Below are positions 26,778 to 36,441 of a DNA stretch of 64,000 bases, in pieces (the stretch's first letter is position 1; every line of letters starts with the position of its first letter). The translations under genes and the position numbers were made by a program. The notes under the pieces were generated by a model. That model had not been told where the DNA came from, made no database searches, and worked only from the letters and a program-made list of their open reading frames with translations. The DNA is taken from the NCBI RefSeq assembly GCF_034344865.1, contig NZ_CP133774.1, positions 3,224,001 through 3,288,000 of the forward strand. Direction: 5' to 3'. The stretch comes from Pseudomonas sp. 10S4. GTDB lineage: Bacteria; Pseudomonadota; Gammaproteobacteria; Pseudomonadales; Pseudomonadaceae.

Positions 26778-27944
26778 ATGAGTTTCTTTCACGGCGTTAC
26801 GACCACCGATATCAAGACCGGCGCGCGCACCATTTCCTTGCCGTCGTCTTCCATCATCGGGCTATGCGACACCTTCAACCCGGGCGCCCTCGGTGGTGGT
26901 ACGGCCAAGGCCGGCGAGCTGAAGTTGATCACCTCCGAGCGCGAAGCTATCGCCGCCTTCGGCGCTGATTCGGCGATCACGAAGGCCTGCAAGGCGATCT
27001 ATGTCAAAGCCAAGGCAGTGATCGTCGCCATCGGCGTGCCCAAGCTGGAAGACGCTGCGCTGCAAACCTCGGCGATCATTGGCGGGGTTCTGGCTTCGGG
27101 TCAGCGCACCGGCCTGCAGGCCTTGCTCGATGGCAAAAGTCTGTTTAACGCCCAGCCGCGGCTGTTGATTGCGCCGGGGCACACGGCTACGCAAGCGGTG
27201 GCCACCGCGCTCGATGGTCTGGCGCAGAAGCTGCGGGCCATCGGCATTCTCGACGGGCCTGGCACCACGGATGAGGCCGCCATGGCCTACGCCGAGAACT
27301 TCGGCAGTCGCAACCTGTTCATGGTTGACCCGGGTGTGCAGTACTGGGACACCGACCTCAGCAAGACCGTCGATGCCCCGGGTTCGGCCTGGGCGGCGGG
27401 CTTATTCGCCTGGACCGATGCGGAATATGGTTTTTGGGCGTCGCCGTCGAACAAGGAATTTACCGGCATCACCGGCACGACCCGCGCCGTCGAGTACCTG
27501 GACGGCGACGAAACGTGCCGGGCCAATCTGCTGAACAACGCCAATATCGCGACGATCATCCGCGATGACGGCTACCGCTTGTGGGGCAACCGCACGCTGT
27601 CGAGCGATCCGAAATGGGCGTTCGTCACCCGTGTTCGCACGTTGTTCATTCTCATGGATGCGGTGCAGGCCGGTCACAAGTGGGCCGTGGACCGCTCGAT
27701 CACCAAGACCTACGTCAAGGATGTGACCGACGGTCTGGACGCGTTCATGCGCGACCTGAAAGCCCAGGGCGCCATCATCAATTTCGAGGTGTTCCCGGAC
27801 ACCGAACTGAACACGGCCAGTCAGATCGCCCAGGGCAAAGTCTATTGGCGCATTCGCTTCACCGACGTGCCACCGGCCGAAAACCCGAATTTCCTTTTCG
27901 AAGTCACCGATCAGTGGATGACCGAAGTTCTTGAAGCAGCCTAA
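26778..27944 (+). CDS. Contractile tail sheath protein (gpFI-like)
   Basis: 388 residues from ATG 26778 (MSFFHGVTTTDIKTGARTIS). The central NLFMVDPGVQYWDT and DDGYRLWGNRTLSSDPKWAFV are P2 FI signatures. It forms the contractile outer sheath around the tube. A TTG at 26769 is a possible but weaker start. Confidence 0.95.
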   Translation: MSFFHGVTTTDIKTGARTISLPSSSIIGLCDTFNPGALGGGTAKAGELKLITSEREAIAAFGADSAITKACKAIYVKAKAVIVAIGVPKLEDAALQTSAIIGGVLASGQRTGLQALLDGKSLFNAQPRLLIAPGHTATQAVATALDGLAQKLRAIGILDGPGTTDEAAMAYAENFGSRNLFMVDPGVQYWDTDLSKTVDAPGSAWAAGLFAWTDAEYGFWASPSNKEFTGITGTTRAVEYLDGDETCRANLLNNANIATIIRDDGYRLWGNRTLSSDPKWAFVTRVRTLFILMDAVQAGHKWAVDRSITKTYVKDVTDGLDAFMRDLKAQGAIINFEVFPDTELNTASQIAQGKVYWRIRFTDVPPAENPNFLFEVTDQWMTEVLEAA

Positions 27945-27956
27945 GGGGCCTAGTCA

Positions 27957-28460
27957 ATGATTCCTCAAACTTTGTTTAACACCAACTTGTTCGTTGACGG
28001 GATGAGCTTTGCCGGCGACGTGCCGAGCCTGACGCTGCCCAAGCTGACCAGCAAGACCGACGAGTATCGCGGTGGCGGCATGGCCGGTCCCATTGAGATG
28101 GACCAGGGCCTGGAAAAAATGGAAGCGTCCTTTGTCACCAAGGGCGTGCGCCGTGAGTCGCTGAAGTACTTCGGCCTGGCCGATGGTACGGCCTTCAACT
28201 CGTCTTTCCGTGGCGCCTTCAAGGGGCAAAAAGGGGCGATTACTGCCGTTGTTGCCACCCTGCGCGGCCGGCTCAAAGAGGTCGATCTGGGCGACTGGAA
28301 AGCCGGTGACCCGGCCGAGATCAAACACGCGATTGCAGTCACTTACTACAAGCTCGAAATCGATGGCCGCCTGATGTACGAAATCGATATGGTCGCCGGC
28401 ATTCAGGTGATCGACGGCAAAGACCAACTCGCCGAAGTGCGCACCGCGCTCGGCCTCTAA
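27957..28460 (+). CDS. Major tail tube protein (gpFII-like)
   Basis: 167 residues, starting MIPQTLFNTNLFVDGMSFAG, with LTLPKLTSKTDEYRGGGMAGP and LRGRLKEVDLGDWKAGD. Standard P2 FII tube subunit, polymerising as hexamer rings under tape-measure control. Confidence 0.95.
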   Translation: MIPQTLFNTNLFVDGMSFAGDVPSLTLPKLTSKTDEYRGGGMAGPIEMDQGLEKMEASFVTKGVRRESLKYFGLADGTAFNSSFRGAFKGQKGAITAVVATLRGRLKEVDLGDWKAGDPAEIKHAIAVTYYKLEIDGRLMYEIDMVAGIQVIDGKDQLAEVRTALGL

Positions 28461-28474
28461 GGGAATAGATCCAG

Positions 28475-29074
28475 ATGATGAATCAAGCTGAAAAAGCGTT
28501 GCCGTCCTGGTTGTTGGTCACCGCTGAACACGCCGTCGTGACCCTTTCGCGTCCCAGCGAAACCAACGGGGTGAAGGTCGACAAAGTAACCCTGCGCTCG
28601 CCGACCTTGCGCGATGAGCGTGCGGCCGACCGGGCGGCCCAAGGTGATGCCGAACAACGCGAACTGATGTTGTTTGCCGGTCTGGCGGAAGTGGGGCTCA
28701 AGGATCTTGAGAGCCTGAAACTGTTGGATTACCACCGGTTGCAGGAAGGCTATTCGCGGCTGGTGCCGCAGTTCACCGATCCGACGTTGCTGCCGGCTTG
28801 GTTGTCGGTCACGGCGGACAACGTGCTGGTGACGCTCTCGTGCCCGACGGAGGTCAAGTCGGTGCAGGTTGATACGTTGAGCCTGCGCTCGCCGACCGTG
28901 CGCGAGGTCCGGGCGGCGGATCGTTCGGCCAACGGCAACGCCGAACAGCGCGAGCTGACGTTATTCGCTGAATTGACCGGCGCCGACCTTGCAGATCTGG
29001 AGGGCCTGAAACTGGTGGACTACTACCGCTTACAGGCCGGCTATTTTCGCCTGGTGCACGACGACGGGGTTTGA
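28475..29074 (+). CDS. Tail assembly chaperone E with internal duplication
   Basis: 199 residues composed of two similar halves of about 95 residues: LPSWLLVTAEHAVVTLSRP / LPAWLSVTADNVLVTLSCP and VTLRSPTLRDERAADRAAQG / LSLRSPTVREVRAADRSANG. Single-domain E proteins of P2-like phages are about half this size. The chaperone coats the tape measure during tube assembly. In the bases as given the frame ends at 29074; one more G in 29066-29069 would move the stop to the TGA overlapping the E' start and create an in-frame GGGTTTG slippery site (see findings). Confidence 0.85.
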   Translation: MMNQAEKALPSWLLVTAEHAVVTLSRPSETNGVKVDKVTLRSPTLRDERAADRAAQGDAEQRELMLFAGLAEVGLKDLESLKLLDYHRLQEGYSRLVPQFTDPTLLPAWLSVTADNVLVTLSCPTEVKSVQVDTLSLRSPTVREVRAADRSANGNAEQRELTLFAELTGADLADLEGLKLVDYYRLQAGYFRLVHDDGV

Positions 29075-29084
29075 TCCCGGGGTC

Positions 29085-29186
29085 ATGAAAGTGGCGGCGA
29101 AACGTTTGGCTGCGGAGACCGGATTTTCCGCCGTCGAGATTCAGACAATGCCATTTGCCGAGATGGTGTGGTGGCTCACGGATTGA
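29085..29186 (+). CDS. Tail protein E' (P2 GpE type), 33 aa
   Basis: MKVAAKRLAAETGFSAVEIQ then TMPFAEMVWWLTD: the short helix-turn-helix-like pattern of P2 GpE', normally made as a -1 frameshift extension of E. It directly follows E and precedes the tape measure gene, the conserved place. Too short to stand out, but the pattern and position are convincing. Confidence 0.75.
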   Translation: MKVAAKRLAAETGFSAVEIQTMPFAEMVWWLTD

Positions 29187-29224
29187 GCCGCTACCGGTAA
29201 TGTTGTGTAACTGGGAGCCATGAC

Positions 29225-32123
29225 ATGGCGAACAAAATCGCCCTCGGGCTGGTGATCGGCGGCGCCGTCAGTTCGACGGTCGGCGCCGCGTTCAAAGATG
29301 TGACGAAACGCATCAAGAGCCTCGAAGCGGAAGGTAAAAAGACGGGTGCGCTGCAGCGCACCATTGGCGACACCATTCGCCTGCGCGATGAATGGAAAAA
29401 GGCTCACGACAGTGGCGCCGCAGGGGCGTCCAAATTGCTCAGCCGGTTGAACTCCAATCTCGACAGCTTGAAAAAGCAGGGTGTGGAGGTCGGCCGGTTG
29501 GGCAAGGCTTATCAGGCCATGGGCCAGGCCGCGAAAAAGGCCGAGTTTAAGGCGAAGGGTTACCAGCAGCTCGACGCCGGCAAGTCCGGCATGAAAGGTG
29601 CGGTCGGTGCGGCAGTGGTCGGTGTCGGCGCCATGGCGGTGCCGACGAAGGTCAGTGCGGATTTTGGGGCCATTGTTCGTGACATTGCGATCAAGGCCGG
29701 CATTGCCAACAAGCCGCAAGAACAGGAGATGTCGCGCAAAATTATCGACACCTCGCGCGATACCGGCATGGCGCGCAACGACGTTGCCGACGTGGTCAAC
29801 CAGTTGGTTGGCGCCGGCATGGACTTGAGCAAGGCCCTAGCAGTACGCACCGGTCGCGGCCAAGTTTGTTGTGGGGCAGGGGTCGAGCGGTGTTGATACG
29901 GCGAAGATGATCAACGCCCTCGGGCAGAACGCCAAGATCACCGACGCCAAACAGATGCAGCAGGCGCTGGAGGCGATTGCCTATCAAGGGCAGGCGGGCA
30001 GCTTTGAAGCGGCCGACATGGCCAAATGGTTCCCTGAGCTGTTGGCCAACATGGGCAGCATTGGTATCACCGGCATGGACGCGGTGACACAGTTGGGCGC
30101 CATGCTGCAGGTGCAGATGAAGACGGCCGGCAGTTCGGATGAAGCGGCGAACAACCTGAAAAACTGGATGGGCAAAATCGGTTCGACCGATACCGTCCAG
30201 GCCTACAAAAAGGCCGGCATCGACTACAAGGGCTCGATGCAGACCGGTTTGCAGAACGGCATGTCCACGCTGGAAACCAGCATGGCGTTGGCTCAGAAGT
30301 ACATTCAGGCCACTGATCCGAAACGCGCGGCGGCGATGGCCGAAGCGACGTCGAAAATCAGCAAGGAAGCGGACCCGGAAAAAGCCAAGGCCATGATGGC
30401 CTCGCTGGAAGAGTCGTTGCGTACCGGCGACCTGTTCGCTGACATGCAGGTCAAGGCTGCGCTGTCGGCGTTCATGCAGAACAAGGCGCTGTACAGCCAG
30501 CTTAAAAACGATTCGCGCGATGCAACGGGCATACTCGACAAAAACCTTAGCGAGCGGCGCGAGTCGTCGTCGCAGAAGTGGGCCGAGATGGCTCAGTCGA
30601 TGGATGACGCCATGCGCAGCGTCGGGGACGCCCTGCGCCCAGTCACGGACACCGTGGCCGAGGCGCTGACCAAGGTCACCAAGAGCATCACCTCGATGTC
30701 GGACAGCGCGCCCGGGGTGGTGACGGGGATTGCGTTGGTCGGTGGTGGATTAGTCACGCTGACGGGCCTGCTCAGTTCGTTCAAGATGGGTAAAGGCTTG
30801 TTTAACCTGGCGCGCGGGTCGTTGGGCGGCAAGTCCGGCGCCGTGCAAAAGGTCTTTGTGACGAACTCCGAGGACGGCGACGGCGGTGGGAAAGCTGCAG
30901 AGCCCAAAGGCAAGACCGGCAAAGCGCTGTCGCTGGTGGAAACCGGACTCAAGGCGGTGGCGGCCTTCAAGGGTCAGTCTGCCGATGGCGACGGCGATAA
31001 AGCGGATGGCAAAGACGACAAGAAAGCCGGTAAATTCGACCTAGTCGCGACCGGCCTCAAGGTGGTTTCGCTGGCACAGGAAGCGACCGGCGCCGGTGAT
31101 GAAGCGGGTTCGGATGGCGAAGGCGTCAAGAAGGTTTTCGTCGTCAATGCGGGCGCGCTGGGCGGCGCGTTAGGCTCGGCAGAAGGACCGAGCGAAACAC
31201 GCCGCCGTGGTCGTGGTGGACGGCGCAGCCCTTCACGTCGTCGGCCGGGACCGCCTCGGTTAGGTGGAGCGGGTCGGCCACCTGTTCCACGGCCACCCAT
31301 ACCACGTCCGCCCATTCCCCCTGTACCGGTTCCAAGCGGTGCGATGGCCAAGGTGGGCGGGGTGATGAAAGCGGTCGGCAAGGTCGGCAAAGTCGGTAAG
31401 TTCATTCCTGGCGGCTCGCTAATGGAAGCGGGGTCCATGGCGTTCGATACCTTCGAGAATGCCAAGACCAAGGACGAAAAAGCCGAGGGTTATGGTGCGG
31501 CCGCCGGCAATCTGGCAGGCACCATGGCCGGTGCAGCAGCAGGGGCGGCCATTGGTTCGGTGGTGCCGATTATTGGCACCGCTATCGGCGGCTTGATTGG
31601 CGCCTATCTGGGCAGTCAGGGCGGCGCCGCGTTGGGCGGCTCGCTGGGTAAGTCACTGTTTGGTGGCGATGATGACAAGCCCGCAGAAAAGCCGGCGGCA
31701 CCGATCACGCCGTTGTTGATGGCCCCGCGCCCGGGGCCGGCGGTCCCCAGTTTGGCCGTCTTGACCCAGCCGCTTAACGCAGCGAACGGTCCGGGCAATC
31801 CGGCGAACGGTTCCGGCGCTTTGCTGATGGCTCAGACGCCGGCCCCGCAAGGGCCGGTGCTGGGTGATGTCGCGCGCTCGCTGGCGGTGTCGGCACCGGT
31901 CAAGCCGGCAGCCGTGGCGATCCAACCCAAAGAGCCGGAGAAGCCGGTGCCGGCCAAAGTGGATCAGCAATTTCAGTACTCGCTGAACATGCCGGTCACG
32001 GTGCAAGGGGATGTCAAAGACCCGCAACGCTTGGCCCAGGATCTGATGCCGCACATGCAGCGGATGATGGCGGACGCCGCGAAACAGAACGCTACCAAGC
32101 TGTACGACGAACCTCACGTGTAA
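29225..32123 (+). pseudogene. Tape measure protein, frame broken near 29839
   Basis: ATG 29225 opens MANKIALGLVIGGAVSSTVG with long coiled-coil helices; after MDLSKAL the frame goes astray (29896 stop). Removing the A at 29839 gives KALQYAPVAAKFVVGQGSSG and continues to 32123, 965 residues in all. The TP901-like core (DTAKMINALGQNAKITDAKQ) is followed by low-complexity Lys/Gly/Asp stretches, a Pro/Arg-rich segment and Gly/Ala-rich hydrophobic helices (GAAAGAAIGSVVPIIGTAIG). It sets tail length. Unusual here is the long low-complexity middle (about residues 530-720). Confidence 0.9.
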
Positions 32124-32132
32124 GGGGGCCTT

Positions 32133-32977
32133 ATGGCTTATATGGAACAATTGCAATCGGGCCTCAAGTACCTGGTCGAGGCGGGGAGGCCGGCCGGCGC
32201 AGTGCGGACGGCATGCTGGGACCGGTTAACGGCGCGATCAGTGAGTTAACCGGCGCCGCGTCCGAGCTGGAAAACATCCCGTTTGTGGGGCCGGCTATCG
32301 GCGCCAAGCTACAGCGGGTAATGCGTGGCGTGGATGCGGCCCAGGCCAAGGTCGGCCAGGTGGTGGCGGTGTACGGTCGTGCGACGCGGGCCGCCACCGA
32401 AGTACAGGAACGGTTGGGCACGCTGAAGGAGCAGGCGGGCAAGGCGGCGACGGCGATCAATAACATCGCCGGCAAGGTCAGTCCGTCGTTGGCCAACATC
32501 GTGCCCACCAGCGCCTTTGCCGTGGATGCCACGCCGGCACCGGAAGCGGTGAGGCCGTTCCCGCACTTGCTGATCATTCAACCCCGCGATCCCAAGGTTC
32601 AGCCTTACTACTTCAACCTGGACACGGCGGCCTTCGACGAGCTGAGCCGCTCGACCGAATTCCGCTGGGCCTCCCAGGAACGACTGTCGCGCCGCCCGGC
32701 GCAACAGGCCGTGGGAATGGGTGAGGAAAAGCTCACGCTAAAAGGCACGATTTACCCGGGCTTCAAGGGTGGCCTCAAGCAGCTCGACACGTTGCGCACC
32801 ATCGGCGCCAGGCTTCAGCCGCTGACCCTGACCACGGGCTATGGCGAGGTGATGGGGACCTGGTGCTTGAAGAACATCAACGAGGAACAGGGTGCGCTGT
32901 TGCACGGCGGCATTCCCCGTAAACAAGGGTTCACTCTGGAGTTTGCGCGCTATGGCGACGACCTGCAGAACGTCTGA
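32133..32977 (+). pseudogene. Tail protein U, frame broken at a G run
   Basis: ATG 32133 starts MAYMEQLQSGLKYLVEAG; a fifth G at 32183-32186 continues EAGRRSADGMLGPVNGAI to 32977, 281 residues. The C-terminal domain (HLLIIQPRDPKVQPYYFNLD, VGMGEEKLTLKGTIYPGFKG, YGEVMGTWCLKNINEEQGALLH) is P2 gpU, the tail tip terminator; the additional N-terminal 130 residues form an Ala-rich helical extension. Single-domain U in the tailocin (58251) is about 127 residues. Confidence 0.88.
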
Positions 32978-33158
32978 CGGCGACATGCTCGATGTCATTT
33001 GCCACAACGTTTATGGCCATCTGAACGGCAGCACCGAGGCGGTGCTCGATGCGAATCAGGGGCTGGCGGATGAACCCCAGCCCTATCGTACGGGCGTGGT
33101 GATCGTACTGCCGGATCTGCCCACTCCGACTGCGGAGGGGATCAGCTTGTGGGATTGA
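32952..33158 (+). CDS. Tail protein X
   Basis: 68 residues from ATG 32952, overlapping U by 26 bp. RTSDGDMLDVICHNVYGHLN, LDANQGLADE and a final ISLWD match P2 gpX, a LysM-like protein of the baseplate-tube junction. A shorter start at 32985 would lose the first beta strand. Confidence 0.88.
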   Translation: MATTCRTSDGDMLDVICHNVYGHLNGSTEAVLDANQGLADEPQPYRTGVVIVLPDLPTPTAEGISLWD

Positions 33159-33185
33159 CCTCGGCCGGTGCCGGCACCGCGTTGC

Positions 33186-33197
33186 GTTATGCGTAAC
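33186..33197. repeat. Palindrome-like GTTATGCGTAAC, copy 2
   Basis: One-base variant of the perfect palindrome at 26706-26717; both lie in short intergenic gaps immediately before a terminator and a GGAG-type start. Confidence 0.5.
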
Positions 33198-33213
33198 GAC
33201 ACTTTGTTTTTTG

Positions 33214-33237
33214 ACCCGCCTTGTGCGGGTTTCTTTT
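33214..33237 (+). terminator. Intrinsic terminator upstream of gpD (late control) gene
   Basis: ACCCGC, loop CTTGT, GCGGGT then TTCTTTT. Confidence 0.7.
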
Positions 33238-33248
33238 GGACAAAATCC

Positions 33249-34295
33249 ATGACCCCCATGTTTCGAATCGTGGCCGATGGCGCCGATATCACGACGCTGA
33301 TCAATGATCGGCTGCTGTTGCTGCGCACCTCTGACAAGCCGGGCATGGAGTCCGACGAATTTGAGTTGCGCATTGATGACCGTGACGGCCAAGTGCAATT
33401 GCCTCGGCGTGGCAGTTCTATCGAGATCTACCTGGGCTATGCCGAAACGTCCTTGGCGCGCCTGGGGCGTTACGCGGTGGACACGGTCGAGGTGTCGGGT
33501 CCGCCGGACACGATTGTGATCAAGGGCAAGGCCAGCGATATGCGCGGCAGTGGCAAGACCATCCGTAGCGGAAGCTGGGAAGACGTGCCGCTGTCGAAGA
33601 TCGTGGCCGACGTCGCCGCGCGCAATGGCTGGCAGCCGGTGTGTCCGGTGGCGACAAAGGTCGCCCGGGTGGACCAGCTCAATGAGTCCGATTTTAATTT
33701 CATCACGCGCCTGGCCAAGCAGTACGACTGCACGGCCAAGGTCGCGGACGGCAAGCTGTTGGTGATGCCGCGTCAAGGTGGCCAGACCGCCAGCGGCAAG
33801 ACGTTCGGCGCGATCACCCTGACGCGTAGCGACCTCAGCCGCTGGCAGTTCAGCCTGGGCGATCGCAACTCACACAAGGCGGTGGCGACCAAGCATCAGA
33901 ACAAAAAGGACGGCAAGCTCGCGGTCGTGACCATCAACAACGACGACGCGCCAGATGGTCTGCCGGCCGTGCATACCGACCGGCACATCTATCCAAACAA
34001 GTCTGCCGCCGAGGCGGCTGCCAAGGCCCGCTTGACGGCGTTCAATCGCTCAACGGCGGATGTTCGTCTTGAGATGCCCGGCCGGACGGACATCTTTGCT
34101 GAGCGGCCGATCAACGCCCAGGGTTTTAAGGTCGGCCTCGATGGCGAGTACCTGGCGGATTCGGTCGAGCAGGTGTTCACCCAGTCCGGCTGGTCGACCA
34201 CGGTCGAGTGCAATGCCGGCAAGAAAGGCAAATCGAAAGATAAGAAAAAGAAAGAAACGAAGCCTCTCAAGGTCGTGAGCGTCGAGAAGCTGTAG
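33249..34295 (+). CDS. Late control/baseplate hub protein D
   Basis: 348 residues from ATG 33249. MFRIVADGADITTLINDRLL, SDKPGMESDEFELRIDDRDG, IEIYLGYAE and NESDFNFITRLAKQYDC are the gpD hub signature: it forms the base of the spike beneath gpV. The Lys-rich end (KKGKSKDKKKKETKPL) is unusual and low-complexity. Confidence 0.95.
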   Translation: MTPMFRIVADGADITTLINDRLLLLRTSDKPGMESDEFELRIDDRDGQVQLPRRGSSIEIYLGYAETSLARLGRYAVDTVEVSGPPDTIVIKGKASDMRGSGKTIRSGSWEDVPLSKIVADVAARNGWQPVCPVATKVARVDQLNESDFNFITRLAKQYDCTAKVADGKLLVMPRQGGQTASGKTFGAITLTRSDLSRWQFSLGDRNSHKAVATKHQNKKDGKLAVVTINNDDAPDGLPAVHTDRHIYPNKSAAEAAAKARLTAFNRSTADVRLEMPGRTDIFAERPINAQGFKVGLDGEYLADSVEQVFTQSGWSTTVECNAGKKGKSKDKKKKETKPLKVVSVEKL

Positions 34296-34307
34296 CCCAT
34301 CCCATCG

Positions 34308-34327
34308 CCGCCTGAGTGCGGTTTTTT
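34308..34327 (+). terminator. Intrinsic terminator before endolysin gene
   Basis: CCGC, loop CTGAGT, GCGG, then six T, followed by TATATGGAG, the ribosome-binding site of the endolysin gene. Confidence 0.65.
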
Positions 34328-34343
34328 ATATATGGAGTTTTAT

Positions 34344-34907
34344 ATGTCCGTCACGGAACAACAGCTGCAACGCATCATGCCGAACGCCCGCCGCCAAGCG
34401 GGCGTTTTCGTATCTGCCCTGAACGCGGCGATGGCCCATCGGCAGATCAACACACCGAAACGCCAGTCCGCGTTCCTGGCGCAGCTCGGCCACGAGTCGG
34501 GTCAGCTGCAGTACGTCCGCGAACTGGGCGGCGATCAGTACCTGAGCAAATACGACACCGGCAACCTGGCTGCGAAACTGGGCAATACCCTGGAAGCGGA
34601 TGGTGATGGCCAGCGCTATCGCGGTCGCGGTTTGATCCAGGTGACCGGCCGAAACAACTACCTGCGCTGCAGCCTGGCCTTGTTCGGCGACGAGCGATTG
34701 CTGCGTACCCCTGAGCTGCTCGAGCTGCCGCAATGGGCCGCCGAGTCGGCCGCGTGGTTCTGGTGGGTGCGTGAGCTGAACGCGCTGGCAGATCGGGATG
34801 AGTTCGAGGCGATCACCCGCAAGATCAACGGCGGCCTCAACGGCTTAGCGGATCGGCTGGAATTGTGGAACCGGGCGAGGGCAGTGTTATGCGTCTCGTC
34901 GACCTGA
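34344..34907 (+). CDS. Endolysin, glycoside hydrolase family 19
   Basis: 187 residues from ATG 34344 (TGGAG six bases upstream). QSAFLAQLGHESGQLQYVRE contains the catalytic acid region, and YRGRGLIQVTGRNNY the substrate-cleft loop of GH19 lysozyme-like chitinases. It degrades peptidoglycan after holin opening. No signal peptide. Overlaps the spanin gene by 19 bp. Confidence 0.92.
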   Translation: MSVTEQQLQRIMPNARRQAGVFVSALNAAMAHRQINTPKRQSAFLAQLGHESGQLQYVRELGGDQYLSKYDTGNLAAKLGNTLEADGDGQRYRGRGLIQVTGRNNYLRCSLALFGDERLLRTPELLELPQWAAESAAWFWWVRELNALADRDEFEAITRKINGGLNGLADRLELWNRARAVLCVSST

Positions 34908-35431
34908 TCCCGGCACCGTATCGGTTGCTGGCCAACGGCGTGCTGCTGGCCGCGTTGGCCGGTGGATCAGCCGCGCTGGCGTGGCAGGTTCAGGACTGGC
35001 GCTACGGCCAGCAATTGGCGGAGCAGGCCAAGCTGCACACCGACACTCTCAATCAACTGACTTTCGCCGCTGCCGCGCAACAACAAGCCGAGCAGGACAA
35101 GCGCCTGGCGCTGGAACAACGGCTTTCAGTCAGTGAACAATCCCATTACCGAGTCTTGAGCGATGCCCAACGTGATCAAGGTCGCCTGCGTGACCGTCTT
35201 GCCACTGCTGATCTGCGCCTGTCAGTCCTACTCGACACCACCGAGTCGGCCAGCGGCGGCACAGTGTCAGCCACCCCCTCAACCGGCGGCGTGGTTCATG
35301 GCCCCACAAGAGCCCAACTTGAGCCAGCGCATGCTCAACGAATTATCGGCATCACCGATGCCGGCGACCAAGGACTGATCGCCTTGGCGGCCTGTCAGGC
35401 CTACGCCAAAGAAATCTCAACACCGAAGTAA
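34889..35431 (+). CDS. Inner-membrane spanin (Rz/LysB-like)
   Basis: 180 residues from ATG 34889. One N-terminal membrane anchor (YRLLANGVLLAALAGGSAAL) is followed by a long Gln/Glu-rich coiled coil (LAEQAKLHTDTLNQLTFAAA). It pairs with the Rz1 lipoprotein encoded inside it to fuse inner and outer membranes at lysis. C-terminal end IALAACQAYAKEI resembles the DUF2514 spanin group. Confidence 0.88.
   Translation: MRLVDLIPAPYRLLANGVLLAALAGGSAALAWQVQDWRYGQQLAEQAKLHTDTLNQLTFAAAAQQQAEQDKRLALEQRLSVSEQSHYRVLSDAQRDQGRLRDRLATADLRLSVLLDTTESASGGTVSATPSTGGVVHGPTRAQLEPAHAQRIIGITDAGDQGLIALAACQAYAKEISTPK
35163..35378 (+). CDS. Outer-membrane lipoprotein spanin (Rz1-like), nested in Rz
   Basis: 71 residues in a different frame, wholly inside the Rz gene. 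A basic N terminus and hydrophobic stretch (VIKVACVTVLPLLICAC) end in a lipobox-like Cys at about residue 18 or 20, then a Pro-rich linker (PPSRPAAAQCQPPPQPAAW). This is the classic embedded Rz1 layout. Confidence 0.82.
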   Translation: MPNVIKVACVTVLPLLICACQSYSTPPSRPAAAQCQPPPQPAAWFMAPQEPNLSQRMLNELSASPMPATKD

Positions 35432-35581
35432 AAAAGAGCGGCCGGGCTGGATGCGTCAACATCCAACCTGACCGCCGTCCCTGCAGATTGTCCCTGCAAG
35501 TCCAGCCAAGGCTCTTACTCCGTGCACGAAGCGCGGCGAGCCTAGCACCTGTTTATCCATACAGTAAAGGTCTTGCTCTCA

Positions 35582-36376
35582 ATGTCTACACCCATCATCC
35601 CTTGGATGGGCGGCAAACGCCGCCTGGCCGACCGCCTCATTCCGCTTTTTCCGCCTCACGAATGCTACGTCGAAGTCTTTGCCGGCGGTGCTGCGCTGTA
35701 CTTCATGCGGCCCCAGGCCGCGCCGGTTGAAGTCCTCAACGACATCAACGGCGACCTGGTCACGCTGTACCGCGTCGTGCAGAACCACCTGGAAGAATTC
35801 GTCCGTCAGTTCAAATGGGCGCTGAGCTCACGCCAAGTGTTCGAGTGGCAGAAGATGACCCGCCCCGAAACCCTCACCGACATTCAGCGCGCCGCCCGAT
35901 TTTTCTACCTGCAGCACCATGCCTTCGCCGGCAAGGTTACCGGGCAGACGTTCGGCACCGCGACCACCGGCCCGGCCATCAACCTGTTGCGGATCGAGGA
36001 AAATCTCTCGGCCGCTTGGCAGCGCCTGTCCGGCACCTACGTTGAACACCTGCCCTGGCTCGAATGCGCTGAGCGCTACGACCGAGCTCATACCTTCCAT
36101 TACATGGACCCACCTTACTGGCAGACCGCCGGTTATGGCGTGGACTTTCCGTTCGAGAATTATGAGCGGATGGCCGACTTCATGCGCCGTTGCAAAGGCA
36201 AGGTGATGGTCAGCATCAACGATCATCCGGACATCAGGCGGGTGTTTGAGGGGTTCCACTTTGAGACGCTGGATATCCGCTATTGCAACACCAATCAGCG
36301 CCAAGGCAAGGCCGGGGTGAGTGGCGAGTTGGTCATTATGAATTGGGAACCAGTCGATTTAGGTTTGCTTTTTTAA
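35582..36376 (+). CDS. DNA adenine methylase (D12 class)
   Basis: 264 residues from ATG 35582. The SAM-binding motif IIPWMGGKRRLADRL, the EVFAGGAALYFMRP strand and the catalytic DPPY (in TFHYMDPPYWQT) identify an N6-adenine methyltransferase of the Dam/D12 family. It may protect phage DNA from host restriction or control gene expression. It directly precedes an HNH endonuclease-like gene, so a restriction-modification-like pair is possible. Confidence 0.9.
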   Translation: MSTPIIPWMGGKRRLADRLIPLFPPHECYVEVFAGGAALYFMRPQAAPVEVLNDINGDLVTLYRVVQNHLEEFVRQFKWALSSRQVFEWQKMTRPETLTDIQRAARFFYLQHHAFAGKVTGQTFGTATTGPAINLLRIEENLSAAWQRLSGTYVEHLPWLECAERYDRAHTFHYMDPPYWQTAGYGVDFPFENYERMADFMRRCKGKVMVSINDHPDIRRVFEGFHFETLDIRYCNTNQRQGKAGVSGELVIMNWEPVDLGLLF

Positions 36377-36441
36377 TGTAAAAACTTCTCTTGGTATTCT
36401 GTCTATACTAATAGAAAGCACAGATCAGTTGAGGCGAATTA

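Noticed and set aside
29064..29076. GTT-TGA resembling the +1 frameshift site of prfB between E and E'
   Set aside because: No Shine-Dalgarno-like AGGGGG at the needed distance, and E/E' families use -1. A missing G explains the frame better.
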